A stretch of DNA of 64,000 nucleotides from Marivita sp. GX14005 (GCF_023370775.1 NZ_JAMCCQ010000001.1:868001-932000); one strand, 5' to 3'. Positions 50,013 to 59,708 are shown, numbered from the stretch's first letter. Program-made: numbers and translations. Notes: generated by a model not told the origin, from the sequence alone.

Positions 50013-50972
50013 TCAAAGCGACGCTTTGATCCCATCCACCAATTCATCCATCTCCGGGTCCATCCGCAATGACGCGGCCTTGCGCTTGTGCCATTCAACG
50101 GCGCGGGCGTGGAGGCCTTTCAGAACCGGATCGGATTTCAGCTCGCGTGCCAGTTTGCCCGCCTTGGCCTTGTAACGGTCGATCGACGTGTCCTCTTGGT
50201 CGTTCAGGTTGAACCGCTCCCAATAGTTTAGGCCAAGCACGTGGTGCGAATGGTTGGCGCGGCCCCGTGCGCGTTTGACGAGGAAACTGTCCATCGAGCG
50301 CAAGGCGTAGTGGTTGACCTGCGCATGTGTGAAGAGCGGCGGGTTGTCTGTGCGTTCGCCGTTGACGATATAGGGCGCGCCGCCCGGCAGAACGCGCAGT
50401 GTGTCGTTCACATGCTCGTCTAGGGACACCGGCGCATGCAGACCCATGCGCTGGAACTTGTGTTGGTTGGTGTAGATCGATTTGACGAACTTGCCTGTCT
50501 GGGGCCGCTCTTTCGCGTCCCATTCATACTCGCCCATCCTGAACTGTTGCGTGACGGGTTTGTCCGCGAACTTTTCAACGCCATCCGGCCCGAACACCCG
50601 CCACGGCACGGAGATCACGTCAACGTCCTCGCCCGAGCCATCGACCAGTGCCTGAACCGATCCGTCGCCCATGTGGATATTCAGATATTCATCCACATCA
50701 CAAACGAAGACCCATTTGGCATCCATCACGATATCATAGCGTCGGCTGGCCTGTCGCAACGCGCTGCGGTGGATGCCCGCCTTGCGCACGATGGTGTTGT
50801 GCTGCGTCACCAGCCCCATTTCCTGCAGCCGCAGCAGGATATCGACCGTCGGGTCCGTGCAATCATTGGTGCAGACGAGAATGTGATCGAAGCCAAGCGT
50901 TTTGTAATGCGCGACCCAATCCAGGATATATGGCCCCTCGTTCTTCATCGTGGAAACGACGGTGTAACTCAT
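50013..50972 (-). CDS. GT2-type glycosyltransferase (Glyco_tranf_2_4-like)
   Basis: 319 residues, one domain: YTVVSTMKNEGPYILDWVAHYKTLGFDHILVCTNDCTDPT, metal-binding FVCDVDEYLNI (the DxD equivalent), NHYALRSMDSFLVKRARGRANHSHH. It is the single-domain paralogue of the C-terminal half of the 747-residue protein at 45772-48015. ATG 50972 has GAGG upstream, and the frame upstream of it has no family similarity. It converges with the MT-GT gene (12 bases apart) and is divergent from the GT-hydrolase fusion at 51190. Confidence 0.87.
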   Translation of the reverse strand: MSYTVVSTMKNEGPYILDWVAHYKTLGFDHILVCTNDCTDPTVDILLRLQEMGLVTQHNTIVRKAGIHRSALRQASRRYDIVMDAKWVFVCDVDEYLNIHMGDGSVQALVDGSGEDVDVISVPWRVFGPDGVEKFADKPVTQQFRMGEYEWDAKERPQTGKFVKSIYTNQHKFQRMGLHAPVSLDEHVNDTLRVLPGGAPYIVNGERTDNPPLFTHAQVNHYALRSMDSFLVKRARGRANHSHHVLGLNYWERFNLNDQEDTSIDRYKAKAGKLARELKSDPVLKGLHARAVEWHKRKAASLRMDPEMDELVDGIKASL

Positions 50973-51189
50973 GCCTGCCTCATTGCCGAACCGCGTTGCC
51001 CGGACGTGTCGTGTTCTGCGAAAACCTAGCGGCTCGGCCCATTGGCATGCAAGCGGGATGGCAGCAAAGGCACGAATGACGGGAAAACTGCGCCCGATTT
51101 CACGCAGGCCATCGAAATTCGATGCATCACGCGTATCAATTATGGAAAACGCCGTCCGCCAAGAGGCCGGCGCGAGCGAGGGATAGCGC

Positions 51190-53397
51190 ATGGCGCGCGA
51201 GCGCGAGGTTGGAACGCTCTGGATCGGGGGGCCGCTTAGCTGGATGGAGCAGCTTTGCCTGAAGTCCTTTGTCGATGCGGGTCAAAGGATCACGCTGTTC
51301 AGCTATGAGGACATTCCCAACGTGCCCGGTGGCGTGATCCGCCGCGATGGGCGCGAGGTGATCGATACCGACGATTTCATCAAATACGAGCAGAAGAACA
51401 GTTACGCACTCTTCGCCGACTGGTTTCGCCTGCACATGATTCACCGCAATCCGGGCATGATCTGGATCGATACGGATGTCTATTGTCATCGCCCGATGAG
51501 CTATGACAGCGACTATGTCATGGGCTACGAGTTGCCGGGCGAACACCGCGTGAACAACGCTGTTCTCGGCCTGCCGGCAGACAGCGAGATGCTGTTGCAG
51601 ATGCTCGCGTTCACCGAGGATCGTTATTCCATCGCGCCTTTCTTGCCGAAGAAGAGACAGGCGGAGATGCGCCGCATGGCCGCGAAAGGCAAGCCGGTGC
51701 ATGTCTCCGGGCAACCCTGGGGCGTGTGGGGGCCGATGATGGTGACGCATTACGTCCATGCGCTCGGGCTGGAGGACAAGGTGCAGCCGCTCAACGCGTT
51801 CTACCCGATCACCTTCCGCGAACGGCTGAGATTCCTGCGCCGGTCCGAGATCGTGGAGGGGCTTCTGACGCCCGAAACCACCGCGCTTCATCTCTGGGCC
51901 TCGAACAAGCGCGAGCTTGGCAAGAGACATGACGGGCTGCCGCCCCCTGGCTCCTACCTCGACAAGCTGGTGAAGCATCATGGGATCAGCCCCGTATCGG
52001 CACCTCTCAAGGGTCGCGGCAGCAGGCAATTCGAGGGCGGTCTGATCGACGATCTCGATCTTGCGGAGGTGAGCAGCGTGGCCGATATCGCCGGAACCGC
52101 GCGCAGCTTCGTTCTGGCGCTTCATCATAGGTTCGATTGCGACATCCATCTGGTCAACACGAACCGGCGGGCGAAGTTCAAGGACGAGGATCAGCCCTGG
52201 CTGGCAGATTATATTCAATTCCTCACCCGAAACGAGGTGCCCGAGGATAGGATCACGGTGATCCGGTCGGAAAAGGCGCTGAAACCTGTCGATGTGCTGT
52301 GCAATCTGAACGGCTTTGGCGATCGGTGGAAGGTGCCGTTTCTCGAACCTTTCATGCGACGCTGCCTTCACTCGGACACACGCGTGTTCATGGATGTGCG
52401 GCGGGGCTCGGGCGCGTTCCCGTTCCTCAAGACCTATGGCAGCAACGAAGCGCTCTCGGTGCGCAAAGAGAACGGGAAGCAGATCACGCGCATCCGTGTG
52501 ACGCCCGCACCCCCCGCCGCGGACGGGGACGAGAACTGGGACGAGATCGCCGCGAAGCTTGCCGGGAGCGACGGGTGGTATCGACCCGGCACAAACGGCC
52601 ATAGCTTCCTCTTCGTGCCGCGCGATCCCGATACGCTGGTCGTGACCTTCGACAATCTCGACATCGCAATGACCAAACGCGAGGATCGCCGCCCCTGGGG
52701 CTACAACTTTATCGAGGCGCAGGGCTGGTCGATGCTCGGAGTGCTCGCTGGCGGCTGGACTTGGTATCGCGAGCCGTGGGTCTACGAGCAGTTCGACGAT
52801 CTGAAGGCGTCGGGGTTTTTCGGGCGATTCAAACGTGTCGTCTTCTATGGCGCCTCGATGGGGGGCTACGCGGCTTGCGCATTTTCCCCCGCCGCGCCGG
52901 GATGTGACGTGGTGGCGATCTCGCCGCAATCGACGGTCGATAAATCGGTCGTGCCGTGGGAAACCCGCTATAAGGTTGTCTGGGATCGCGATTTTACCGG
53001 GCGCTATGGCGATGCGGCCGAGGTCAGCCGCGCCGCCAATCGGGTGTCGATCCTGTTCGATCCCTATGAGCCGCTCGATGCGAAACATGCTGCGCGCTTC
53101 ACCGGCGACAATGTCGACCATCTGCGTGCGCCGCTTCTTGGCCACCGGCTTGGCAGTTCGCTCAATCAAATGGGCATCCTAAGCCCGATCATCCTCGGCG
53201 CTCTGGACGGCACGCTGACGCGGGAGGCCTATTACCGGATGCTTCGCACCCGCCGCAGTTTTCCGCGCTACCAGCGCGAATTGTTCAATCGGACCGTGGA
53301 AAAAGGCCATACGCGGCTGGCCCGCACGCTGGGCCAGTTCATATTGGAACAGAACCCCAATCGCGCCGTTCGACTCGGTCTGGAGGCGCTGGGCTGA
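51190..53397 (+). CDS. GT32-like glycosyltransferase fused to an alpha/beta-hydrolase-like domain
   Basis: 735 residues in three parts. Residues about 5-255 are a DXD-type glycosyltransferase (GT32/capsular-synthesis style): GTLWIGGPLSWMEQLCLKSF, ALFADWFRLHMIHR and the metal motif WIDTDVY with D94 and D96. Residues about 290-430 are an unassigned region (SFVLALHHRFDCDIHLVNTN...VFMDVRRGSGAFPFLKTYG). Residues about 475-690 look like an alpha/beta hydrolase: VVTFDNLDI, the nucleophile elbow G-A-S556-M-G in VVFYGASMGGYAACAF, and H in LLGHRLGSS as a candidate base. One protein could thus add a sugar and also hydrolyse or transfer an acyl group. No membrane segments. Confidence 0.75.
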   Translation: MAREREVGTLWIGGPLSWMEQLCLKSFVDAGQRITLFSYEDIPNVPGGVIRRDGREVIDTDDFIKYEQKNSYALFADWFRLHMIHRNPGMIWIDTDVYCHRPMSYDSDYVMGYELPGEHRVNNAVLGLPADSEMLLQMLAFTEDRYSIAPFLPKKRQAEMRRMAAKGKPVHVSGQPWGVWGPMMVTHYVHALGLEDKVQPLNAFYPITFRERLRFLRRSEIVEGLLTPETTALHLWASNKRELGKRHDGLPPPGSYLDKLVKHHGISPVSAPLKGRGSRQFEGGLIDDLDLAEVSSVADIAGTARSFVLALHHRFDCDIHLVNTNRRAKFKDEDQPWLADYIQFLTRNEVPEDRITVIRSEKALKPVDVLCNLNGFGDRWKVPFLEPFMRRCLHSDTRVFMDVRRGSGAFPFLKTYGSNEALSVRKENGKQITRIRVTPAPPAADGDENWDEIAAKLAGSDGWYRPGTNGHSFLFVPRDPDTLVVTFDNLDIAMTKREDRRPWGYNFIEAQGWSMLGVLAGGWTWYREPWVYEQFDDLKASGFFGRFKRVVFYGASMGGYAACAFSPAAPGCDVVAISPQSTVDKSVVPWETRYKVVWDRDFTGRYGDAAEVSRAANRVSILFDPYEPLDAKHAARFTGDNVDHLRAPLLGHRLGSSLNQMGILSPIILGALDGTLTREAYYRMLRTRRSFPRYQRELFNRTVEKGHTRLARTLGQFILEQNPNRAVRLGLEALG

Positions 53398-53405
53398 TCT
53401 GCGCG

Positions 53406-54464
53406 TCAGAGCGGCTTGGGAACGGGCCGCAAAAGTCCGCCCAGGTCATCGGGTGTCTGGAATGTCCGGGTTCCAGGATAAACCGGCGAGCGATCCAGAC
53501 GGCCTTCGGTGAGCAATGACTTGTACTGCTTGCCTCCGCTGGCATGTTGGCCGCGCTCGGCGATATACCGAACGCCCTCGGCCCCGCGCGTAATCGGATA
53601 GTGGAGAAATCCCGCGATGCTTTCGGAAACCGTCCGCTGCCGCGTCAACTTGTGGGCACCGCCGTTGAACCGCATCCCGGCCTGCCAGCGCAAAAGCCCC
53701 AGCTTGGTCAGATTGCGATCGCCCGCGAAATGACGCCGCGCCATGGGCTCGATCAGTAGTCGCCGCAAAATACCGGGCGGGCCGTTCAAAGGTCGGTCGA
53801 GCCCGAGCCTGTTTGAAAGAACCCAAGCGACGATGGGCGAAGCGCCGGCAAGAAGCTCGCCGCGCTGCAATCTGCTGCGCAAACCGCCATGGAACACGAC
53901 CGGCGGCGTCGGATAGGTTTTCCGCGAAACATGCGACGACCGGCGCATCGCATACTGGTCGGGGCCGTCGAAATGCGGAAACCGCGCGGACAGCCGGAGC
54001 CCGCTATTGCCCGGGTAGACATGATCGCGAAGTGGAAGATCGCCATACATATCGATCATCAGGGTGACAACCGCATCCGCGCCCTCAGCTTCGAGTTGAT
54101 CGATATAGCCGCGGAGCGTGTCCGCGCCCGTAAAGACGAAATGCTCGTCCAGATCGGGGACGAGGCACCATCGCCCGTCTGCATGAAGATCCAGAAGCTC
54201 ACTTCGCCATGTCGCCTTGTCCGCCGAATAAGACGTTCCGTCCGCAGGGTGAAAGACGGTGACATCCGAGGCATCGACGAGAATGTCGGCGGTATCGTCG
54301 GTTGAGCCATCATCAACGATCAGGAACGTGACGGGTCCTAGCGCGCGGTAATGCGCGAGGAACTCAGGAAGGATGTTGCCCTCGTTATGCGCAAGCGCAA
54401 CGACGGGCAAAGCGGAAGGATCGAACCGGGACGGACCCGCTTGGCGCAGGGATTTCATGTTCAT
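53406..54464 (-). CDS. GT2 family glycosyltransferase
   Basis: 352 residues. GT-A fold with VVALAHNEGNILPEFLAHYRALGPVTFLIVDDGSTDDTADIL and a metal-binding WCLVPDLDEHFVF. It belongs to the same broad group as the other GT2 proteins in this region but is the most diverged. GGGAGG lies about 9 bases before the ATG at 54464; a second ATG two codons later is possible. It is the last gene of the glycan run, 85 bases from the 3' end of tRNA-Thr. Confidence 0.82.
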   Translation of the reverse strand: MNMKSLRQAGPSRFDPSALPVVALAHNEGNILPEFLAHYRALGPVTFLIVDDGSTDDTADILVDASDVTVFHPADGTSYSADKATWRSELLDLHADGRWCLVPDLDEHFVFTGADTLRGYIDQLEAEGADAVVTLMIDMYGDLPLRDHVYPGNSGLRLSARFPHFDGPDQYAMRRSSHVSRKTYPTPPVVFHGGLRSRLQRGELLAGASPIVAWVLSNRLGLDRPLNGPPGILRRLLIEPMARRHFAGDRNLTKLGLLRWQAGMRFNGGAHKLTRQRTVSESIAGFLHYPITRGAEGVRYIAERGQHASGGKQYKSLLTEGRLDRSPVYPGTRTFQTPDDLGGLLRPVPKPL

Positions 54465-54549
54465 TCAAATAACCTCCCGCATTGCGATACGCTTCGGCCC
54501 GCCGCTCATAACGAGCCGTTCGGGCGCGGTTGCAGACCTGGCGGAGAAG

Positions 54550-54625
54550 TGGTGCCGCTGAAGGGACTCGAACCCCCGACCCCATCATTACGAATGACGT
54601 GCTCTACCATCTGAGCTACAGCGGC
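54550..54625 (-). tRNA. tRNA-Thr (anticodon CGT)
   Basis: 76 bases on the minus strand. The acceptor stem GCCGCTG/CAGCGGC is perfect, the D arm is TAGCTCAGATGGTAGAGCA, the anticodon stem is CGTCA/TGATG with loop TTCGTAA giving anticodon CGT (codon ACG), the T arm is GGGGGTTCGAGTCCC, and CCA is encoded (54552-54550). Its 3' end faces the glycosyltransferase cluster. Confidence 0.97.
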
Positions 54626-54694
54626 CAGTATCGGGGTGCAGACTGCGCCCGCGATGGCGGGCAATTAGCATTGCATCCCGAAAGAGGGAAGTCC

Positions 54695-56242
54695 CTATTT
54701 TGCTTTCTCAGTCTCCGGCTCCGCCTCGACGCCGGCGTCGATCACGGCATCCTCGCTGGCCGGGGTTTCGGTTGCGATTTCCTCGGTGCGGTCGGCCGCG
54801 GGGCCGGTTACATCGGCGGGCGCGGAATCCACATCGGGCTCGATCGCAGGCTCGGTCTTGTCCTCGATGGAGCCGACGATGAGCGGCAGCATTTCCGCGC
54901 CGGCGGGCAGGACCGTGTCGCTTTGCGGCGGCGTGGTCCAGCTGAGCGTATCGAAGCTCTCGCAATTGTTGCAAACCGGGGTCCATTCGCTGTGGATCGT
55001 ATTGCAGTTCTCGCAAACCCATTGCGGGCCGCGCGGCGCCGTCAGAGCGCGCGCAAGCCAACCGCGAACGATAGCGTCGGGCGCACCCTCCCCGCGTTCG
55101 ATCGCGGCGACGACAGCGAGAACGCGTGTGTCCGGCTCCGTCTCGGCAAGGTCTCCAAGCGACCGGCGCGCTTCGGGGAAATTTTGCGCCGCGAGGTTGA
55201 GTTCCGCCAGGAGCAATCGGGTTTCCCGGTGTTCGGGCCGGATCGACGTCAACTGCCGGAAGCGCTTGAGCCGCGCTTCGGCAGATTCGCTGGGTTCGAT
55301 CTCGGCAAAGGCAGCGGCGAGATCGGGATGCGGCTGCGCCTGCCATGCTTTCTTGAGCAAACGCACCGCGTATTTCTTGCGCCCCTGCGCGATATGGCTG
55401 CGCGCGGCCATTGCCGCGGCGGGTATCAGATCGGGCGAGGACTTGTTCGCGGCGATCGCCGCTTCCTGCGCCTCGATGGTCTGCCCATCATCGAGGACAT
55501 CCTTCGCCTCGGACAGGGCCAGCACGGCGTCGCGCCGCTTGTAGACGTCACGCGGCAGGGCACCATGCTTGAGCTTGGCATTCAGCGTCTTGCGCGCCCC
55601 GCTCCAATCGGCGGTCTGTGCTTGCAGGCGCAACAGGATATCCTGCACTTCCTCGTGCTTGGGCTTGATTGCAAAGGCGCGCTCGGCCAGCTTGAGCGCG
55701 GTGGTCGTATCGCCCTCTTCGAGCTTTTGCTTCATCAGGCCGCGCACACCGACAAAGCGCGTGTCGTCATGTGTGACGAGCCGCTTGTAGACATCCTCGG
55801 CCTTCTTACGATCGCCCATCATCTCCGCCGCCTGGGCCGTGATAAGATTGGTAAGCTCGGGCTTGTGCAGGTATTTTTCCGCCTTGTTGGCCTTGGCCAT
55901 CGCAAGCCGCCCCTCTCCGGCGGCGAGCGCAGTCAACCCCTCGCCCAGCGCCTGATAGCCCTTGCGCTCCCGGTTGCGGTCGAAATAGCGCGAAATCGCG
56001 GTTTCATCGCCGTTGATGAATTTCAGCGTGGCGATCAGAAGACTGACCAGCTTGAAGAAGACATAGGCGAGCACGAGAAACACCAGCGCCGCGATCACCG
56101 ATTGAAGCGGGCCGAGCGTATATTCGACCCCGGCAACGGTGATCTGCACGCCTCCGGTGCTTTCCATCAGGAAAACGGCCCCATAGGTCAGCGCGGCGAC
56201 GATGACGACGAACAGAACGATCTTGAGCAGAGACCAAAGCAT
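54695..56242 (-). CDS. hemY: HemY-type TPR membrane protein
   Basis: 515 residues. Two membrane helices (about 3-25 and 45-68) precede the HemY N-terminal region (ISRYFDRNRERKGYQALGEGLTALAAGEGRLAMAKANKAEKYL) and TPR repeats to about residue 400. A C-terminal zinc ribbon C-x2-C-x11-C-x2-C (CENCNTIHSEWTPVCNNC) recalls the rubredoxin-like tail of LapB, and an acidic tail follows. HemY here is the proteobacterial protein of uncertain role encoded beside heme genes, not the protoporphyrinogen oxidase. The start at 56242 is 10 bases after the mic60 stop. Confidence 0.88.
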   Translation of the reverse strand: MLWSLLKIVLFVVIVAALTYGAVFLMESTGGVQITVAGVEYTLGPLQSVIAALVFLVLAYVFFKLVSLLIATLKFINGDETAISRYFDRNRERKGYQALGEGLTALAAGEGRLAMAKANKAEKYLHKPELTNLITAQAAEMMGDRKKAEDVYKRLVTHDDTRFVGVRGLMKQKLEEGDTTTALKLAERAFAIKPKHEEVQDILLRLQAQTADWSGARKTLNAKLKHGALPRDVYKRRDAVLALSEAKDVLDDGQTIEAQEAAIAANKSSPDLIPAAAMAARSHIAQGRKKYAVRLLKKAWQAQPHPDLAAAFAEIEPSESAEARLKRFRQLTSIRPEHRETRLLLAELNLAAQNFPEARRSLGDLAETEPDTRVLAVVAAIERGEGAPDAIVRGWLARALTAPRGPQWVCENCNTIHSEWTPVCNNCESFDTLSWTTPPQSDTVLPAGAEMLPLIVGSIEDKTEPAIEPDVDSAPADVTGPAADRTEEIATETPASEDAVIDAGVEAEPETEKAK

Positions 56243-56252
56243 CACGCGCCCC

Positions 56253-57776
56253 TTATTCCTGCATGAGCCGCTGGACGAGCGTATCCGCAGCGTTTTTCGT
56301 TTCGAGCCGTGTCTGCGCGCGTTCCGCCCAATCCGCAAGGGCGGCTTGCGCCTCTTCGGGCAGCGTTGCGATCTCGTCCAGAGCGGTTTGCAGATTTCCG
56401 GCACGGACCGCCGCTTCGGCGCGCGACAGCACGGCGTCGGGATCATCCCCGTCTCGCGGTTCAACCGACCGCGCGCCAAGCTGGTTGGCAAGAAAGCTGG
56501 TCACGCGGCTCGTGCCGGATGCACCGTCGGTCTGAAGCGCGCGGGCTTCGGCCAAGGCGTCCCGCGCGGCATCGGGAAACGCCTCGATCAGAGCGCCTTG
56601 GGTTGCAACGCCGGTTTCGGCATTCGCGGTCAGCGGCTCAGGCACCTCAACCCCGTTGGAACCGAGAACATCCACCGCATCTTCGAACCCCGTTCCGGTT
56701 TCGAGCGCAGCGGTGATCTCGGCCATGGCGGCGCGGGAGGCGGCGAGTTGCGATTTGGCATCAGCGCTTTCCTCGGCGGCGACGGCCTCTTTCGCCATCT
56801 GTTCAACTTCGGCGCGCTGCGCATCGACCTCCTTTTGCAGATCTTCGAGCGCACGCTCATAGGCCGCGATGGCCTCGGGAGAGACCGCCTGCTCCATCGG
56901 CTGCTTTTCGAGCGCCTCGGTGCGGAGCGACAGATCGTCGATCTGCGTGGTGATGCCTGCAAGGCTATCCTGCAAAGCGGCAAGCTGCTCCTCCAGCGGC
57001 GTCAGATCGACGGTTGGAACTTCGGTATTTTCCAGCGTTTCCAGACGCGTTGTGAGATCCGCGAGGGATGTATCCTGCGCCTCCATCGCGGCGCGGGTCT
57101 CCGTCTCGAACAGGTTGTCCCGTTCGACGGCGAAAGGCCAGAGATCCTGCGAGACATAGGCCGCAACGCCATATCCCACCGCCGCCGCGACAACACCGCC
57201 CAGAACCATGGGAACGAAGCCTCCCTTGCGTTCGACCGTGGTTTCACGGACCACCTGCGGTGCGACGGGCAATCTCTCGGGCCCCTCGGGACGGGCGTCA
57301 TGAGAGGACGCGCCTTCGTCAGTTGGATGAGGCTGCGTGTTTTCAGCATCGGTGATGAGCTGCTCCGCCTCGTCTTCAGTCAGATGTTCGTCGCGCCGCT
57401 CTGCCGGGTCGGTATCCGCCGCTTGCCGGCCGACCTCTGAAGTATCGCCGGTCACATCATCCCCTGCGGCCTCCACGGTATCGGCGGCCGGATCGACCTG
57501 GGGCGCATCATCGACCTGAGGCGCATCGGAGGGCGAGGTCTCATCAGCTTTGCCCGGCTGCGTGTCGGGCATGTCATCCGCCGCGCCGTCATCGGTTGCG
57601 GTGTAGGTATCGACCGCATCGACCGCCTTTTCAGCGGTCTCCATATCGGGTTCCGGCGCCGCTGCACCCTCTGTGGTGCTGTCCTGCGCCGAGGGCTCAA
57701 CCACGCTCTCGTCCTTCGCTCCCTCGTTCTGCACCGGCGTGTCCGAGGGTTTATTCGTGTTCTTTCTTTTGGCCAC
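56253..57776 (-). CDS. Mitofilin/Mic60-family inner-membrane protein
   Basis: 507 residues. A long acidic, low-complexity N-terminal segment (to about 185) is followed by one membrane helix (about residues 191-211, GFVPMVLGGVVAAAVGYGVAAYV), a long coiled coil (about 215-345, rich in Glu, Ala, Leu and Gln: LADLTTRLETLENTEVP, YERALEDLQKEVDAQRAEVEQMAKEA) and a C-terminal mitofilin signature domain (SFLANQLGARSVEPRDGDDPDAVLSRAEAAVRAGNLQTALDEIATLP). Alphaproteobacterial Mic60 shapes the inner membrane and is typically encoded with hemD and hemY, as here. GTG 57776 is chosen because AAGGA lies 7 bases upstream; TTG 57791 is an alternative. Confidence 0.88.
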   Translation of the reverse strand: MAKRKNTNKPSDTPVQNEGAKDESVVEPSAQDSTTEGAAAPEPDMETAEKAVDAVDTYTATDDGAADDMPDTQPGKADETSPSDAPQVDDAPQVDPAADTVEAAGDDVTGDTSEVGRQAADTDPAERRDEHLTEDEAEQLITDAENTQPHPTDEGASSHDARPEGPERLPVAPQVVRETTVERKGGFVPMVLGGVVAAAVGYGVAAYVSQDLWPFAVERDNLFETETRAAMEAQDTSLADLTTRLETLENTEVPTVDLTPLEEQLAALQDSLAGITTQIDDLSLRTEALEKQPMEQAVSPEAIAAYERALEDLQKEVDAQRAEVEQMAKEAVAAEESADAKSQLAASRAAMAEITAALETGTGFEDAVDVLGSNGVEVPEPLTANAETGVATQGALIEAFPDAARDALAEARALQTDGASGTSRVTSFLANQLGARSVEPRDGDDPDAVLSRAEAAVRAGNLQTALDEIATLPEEAQAALADWAERAQTRLETKNAADTLVQRLMQE

Positions 57777-57830
57777 CGAATGTTCCTTCAAGTTACCCCT
57801 GCCCTATAGAACAGGATTTTCCCTCATATA

Positions 57831-58565
57831 TCAAAACCGTCTCGCAGGCTCACCGGCACGAGAGACCATATTCGCGACAAGATCCAGCATGGCTTGCCGA
57901 TTGGGCGTATCGGCCACCTCGACCGTCCGCGCTCTGCCTTCGCCGAGAACCTCCGCCACAGCCGGGCTGATCGCCGCGAAACGCATGTTCCTCAAATCTT
58001 TCGATTCGCGCACCAATTGCATTGCCGTTCTTGGGGAAAATACCGGCGCGACGATAGGCCTGTCTTGCGACAAAGCCTCCCGCGTCGCTTTGGAAAGCGG
58101 CTGAAGCACCTGATCGTAAAGCACTGCCTCCCGCGTCGGCACACCTTCCGCTGTCAGTCTTTGAGCAATATCGCCGATGGCCGTTTCTCCTCTCAGATGC
58201 AGCAATGGGCCGCCATACCTCTGGCTTAGCACGTGTTTCACGACAGCATCGGCCGTGCCGCCCGCAGTCGCGACCCGGAAACCGAACGCGCGAACGGCGC
58301 TGGCCGTTCCCTCGCCTACGGCAATGGTGGAGATATCGGAAGGCTGGCCGCCAAGCCGGCGGAACGCATCTATCGCATTCGATGATGTGAAGATCAGGCC
58401 GGCGATTCCATGCAAAGACGGCAGCGGGCCGGTGACACGAATGGAAAGGAGCGGATTGACAAGGCAATCGGCCATGCGGCGGGTCTCTTGAGGCAGGCTC
58501 GACCAGAATGCCTCCGATGCGGCCCTTGGCCTTGTCAGCAAGAGAAGGGGGCGCGAGGCAGGCAT
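57831..58565 (-). CDS. hemD: Uroporphyrinogen-III synthase HemD
   Basis: 244 residues. Closes and inverts ring D of hydroxymethylbilane to give uroporphyrinogen III. It has the usual two-lobed HemD look with weak conservation: LLLTRPRAASEAFWSSL, GLIFTSSNAIDAF, AVGEGTASAVRAFGF, HLRGETAIGDIAQRL and FSPRTAMQLVRE. Start 58565 (ATG CCT GCC) is chosen because upstream sequence is non-homologous. It heads hemD-mic60-hemY, is divergent from tsaD (60 bases), and hemC is not in the window. Confidence 0.88.
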   Translation of the reverse strand: MPASRPLLLLTRPRAASEAFWSSLPQETRRMADCLVNPLLSIRVTGPLPSLHGIAGLIFTSSNAIDAFRRLGGQPSDISTIAVGEGTASAVRAFGFRVATAGGTADAVVKHVLSQRYGGPLLHLRGETAIGDIAQRLTAEGVPTREAVLYDQVLQPLSKATREALSQDRPIVAPVFSPRTAMQLVRESKDLRNMRFAAISPAVAEVLGEGRARTVEVADTPNRQAMLDLVANMVSRAGEPARRF

Positions 58566-58625
58566 GGATCCCGGATCATTGTGAGCAGCGCCCGTCGGTG
58601 GTAACTGCTTGAGCCGTAGGGCGCA

Positions 58626-59708
58626 ATGGAAAGTCGGATGGACGGGCATTTCACCATTCTGGGTCTGGAGAGCAGCTGCGACGACACCGCCGCCGCCGTG
58701 CTGCGCGGGCGGCGCATCCTGTCCTCCGTCGTGGCCGATCAAACCGCGCTGCACGCGGCCTATGGCGGGGTGGTGCCGGAGATCGCTGCGCGCGCCCATG
58801 CCGAGAAGCTGGACCATTGCGTCGAGCAGGCGCTGGAGGAGGCCGGCACGGCACTTGGCGACATCGACGCGATTGCCGTAACCGCCGGGCCGGGGCTGAT
58901 CGGCGGGGTGCTGTCGGGCGTAATGATGGCCAAGGGGCTTGCCGCCGCGACAGGCAAGCCGCTGATCGGAGTGAACCATCTTGCCGGTCATGCGCTGACG
59001 CCCCGGCTGAGCGACGGGTTGGCGTATCCCTATCTGATCCTTCTGGTTTCGGGCGGGCATTGCCAGTTCCTGCGCGTGGACGGGCCTACGGAGTTCACAC
59101 GCCTTGGCAGCACGATTGACGACGCGCCCGGCGAAGCTTTCGACAAGACGGCGCGCCTGCTCGGCCTGCCGCAACCCGGCGGACCTTCGGTCGAACACCA
59201 CGCGGCGCAAGGCGACGAAACGCGTTTTACCTTCCCGCGCCCGCTTCTCGACAGGGACGGGTGCGATCTGTCCTTCTCGGGCCTCAAAACCGCGCTTCTG
59301 CGCCAGCGCGATGCGCTGATCGCCGATCAGGGTGGGCTGCATCCGCAGGATGTGAACGATCTCTGCGCCGGTTTTCAGGCAGCGGTGCGCGATGTCGTGG
59401 TCGAAAAATCGCGCCGTGCGCTTTCGGCGTCGGACGGGATCAGCGGTTTTGCCGTGGCGGGCGGCGTGGCTGCGAACAGCGCACTGCGCAGCGCGTTGAA
59501 GGCCTTGTGCGCATCCCGCGATATCCCCTTTATCGCCCCGCCGCTCGCGCTTTGCACCGACAACGCGGCGATGATCGCCTATGCTGGCGGAGAGATATTC
59601 GCGGAGCGAGGCGGTGACGATCTGGGCCTATCGGCCCGCCCGCGATGGCCCCTCGACAAGCGCGCGCCGGCCGCCCTTGGCAGCGGCCGGAAAGGGGCGA
59701 AGGCATGA
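58626..59708 (+). CDS. tsaD: tRNA N6-adenosine threonylcarbamoyltransferase TsaD
   Basis: 360-residue ASKHA-fold enzyme that, with TsaB and TsaE, attaches threonylcarbamoyl to A37 of ANN-decoding tRNAs. [15 protein letters not shown] begins the fold; the metal ligands are H118 and H122 in [17 protein letters not shown] and [20 protein letters not shown] are the other landmarks, with a late Asp in [20 protein letters not shown] 58626 or M5 at 58638 could be the start. The stop overlaps the gpsA ATG (ATGA). Confidence 0.96.
   Translation: MESRMDGHFTILGLESSCDDTAAAVLRGRRILSSVVADQTALHAAYGGVVPEIAARAHAEKLDHCVEQALEEAGTALGDIDAIAVTAGPGLIGGVLSGVMMAKGLAAATGKPLIGVNHLAGHALTPRLSDGLAYPYLILLVSGGHCQFLRVDGPTEFTRLGSTIDDAPGEAFDKTARLLGLPQPGGPSVEHHAAQGDETRFTFPRPLLDRDGCDLSFSGLKTALLRQRDALIADQGGLHPQDVNDLCAGFQAAVRDVVVEKSRRALSASDGISGFAVAGGVAANSALRSALKALCASRDIPFIAPPLALCTDNAAMIAYAGGEIFAERGGDDLGLSARPRWPLDKRAPAALGSGRKGAKA

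Noticed and set aside
54550-54625. Attachment-site duplication of the tRNA-Thr 3' end
   Set aside because: No second copy of the T-arm/acceptor sequence was seen in the window, and no integrase gene is present.
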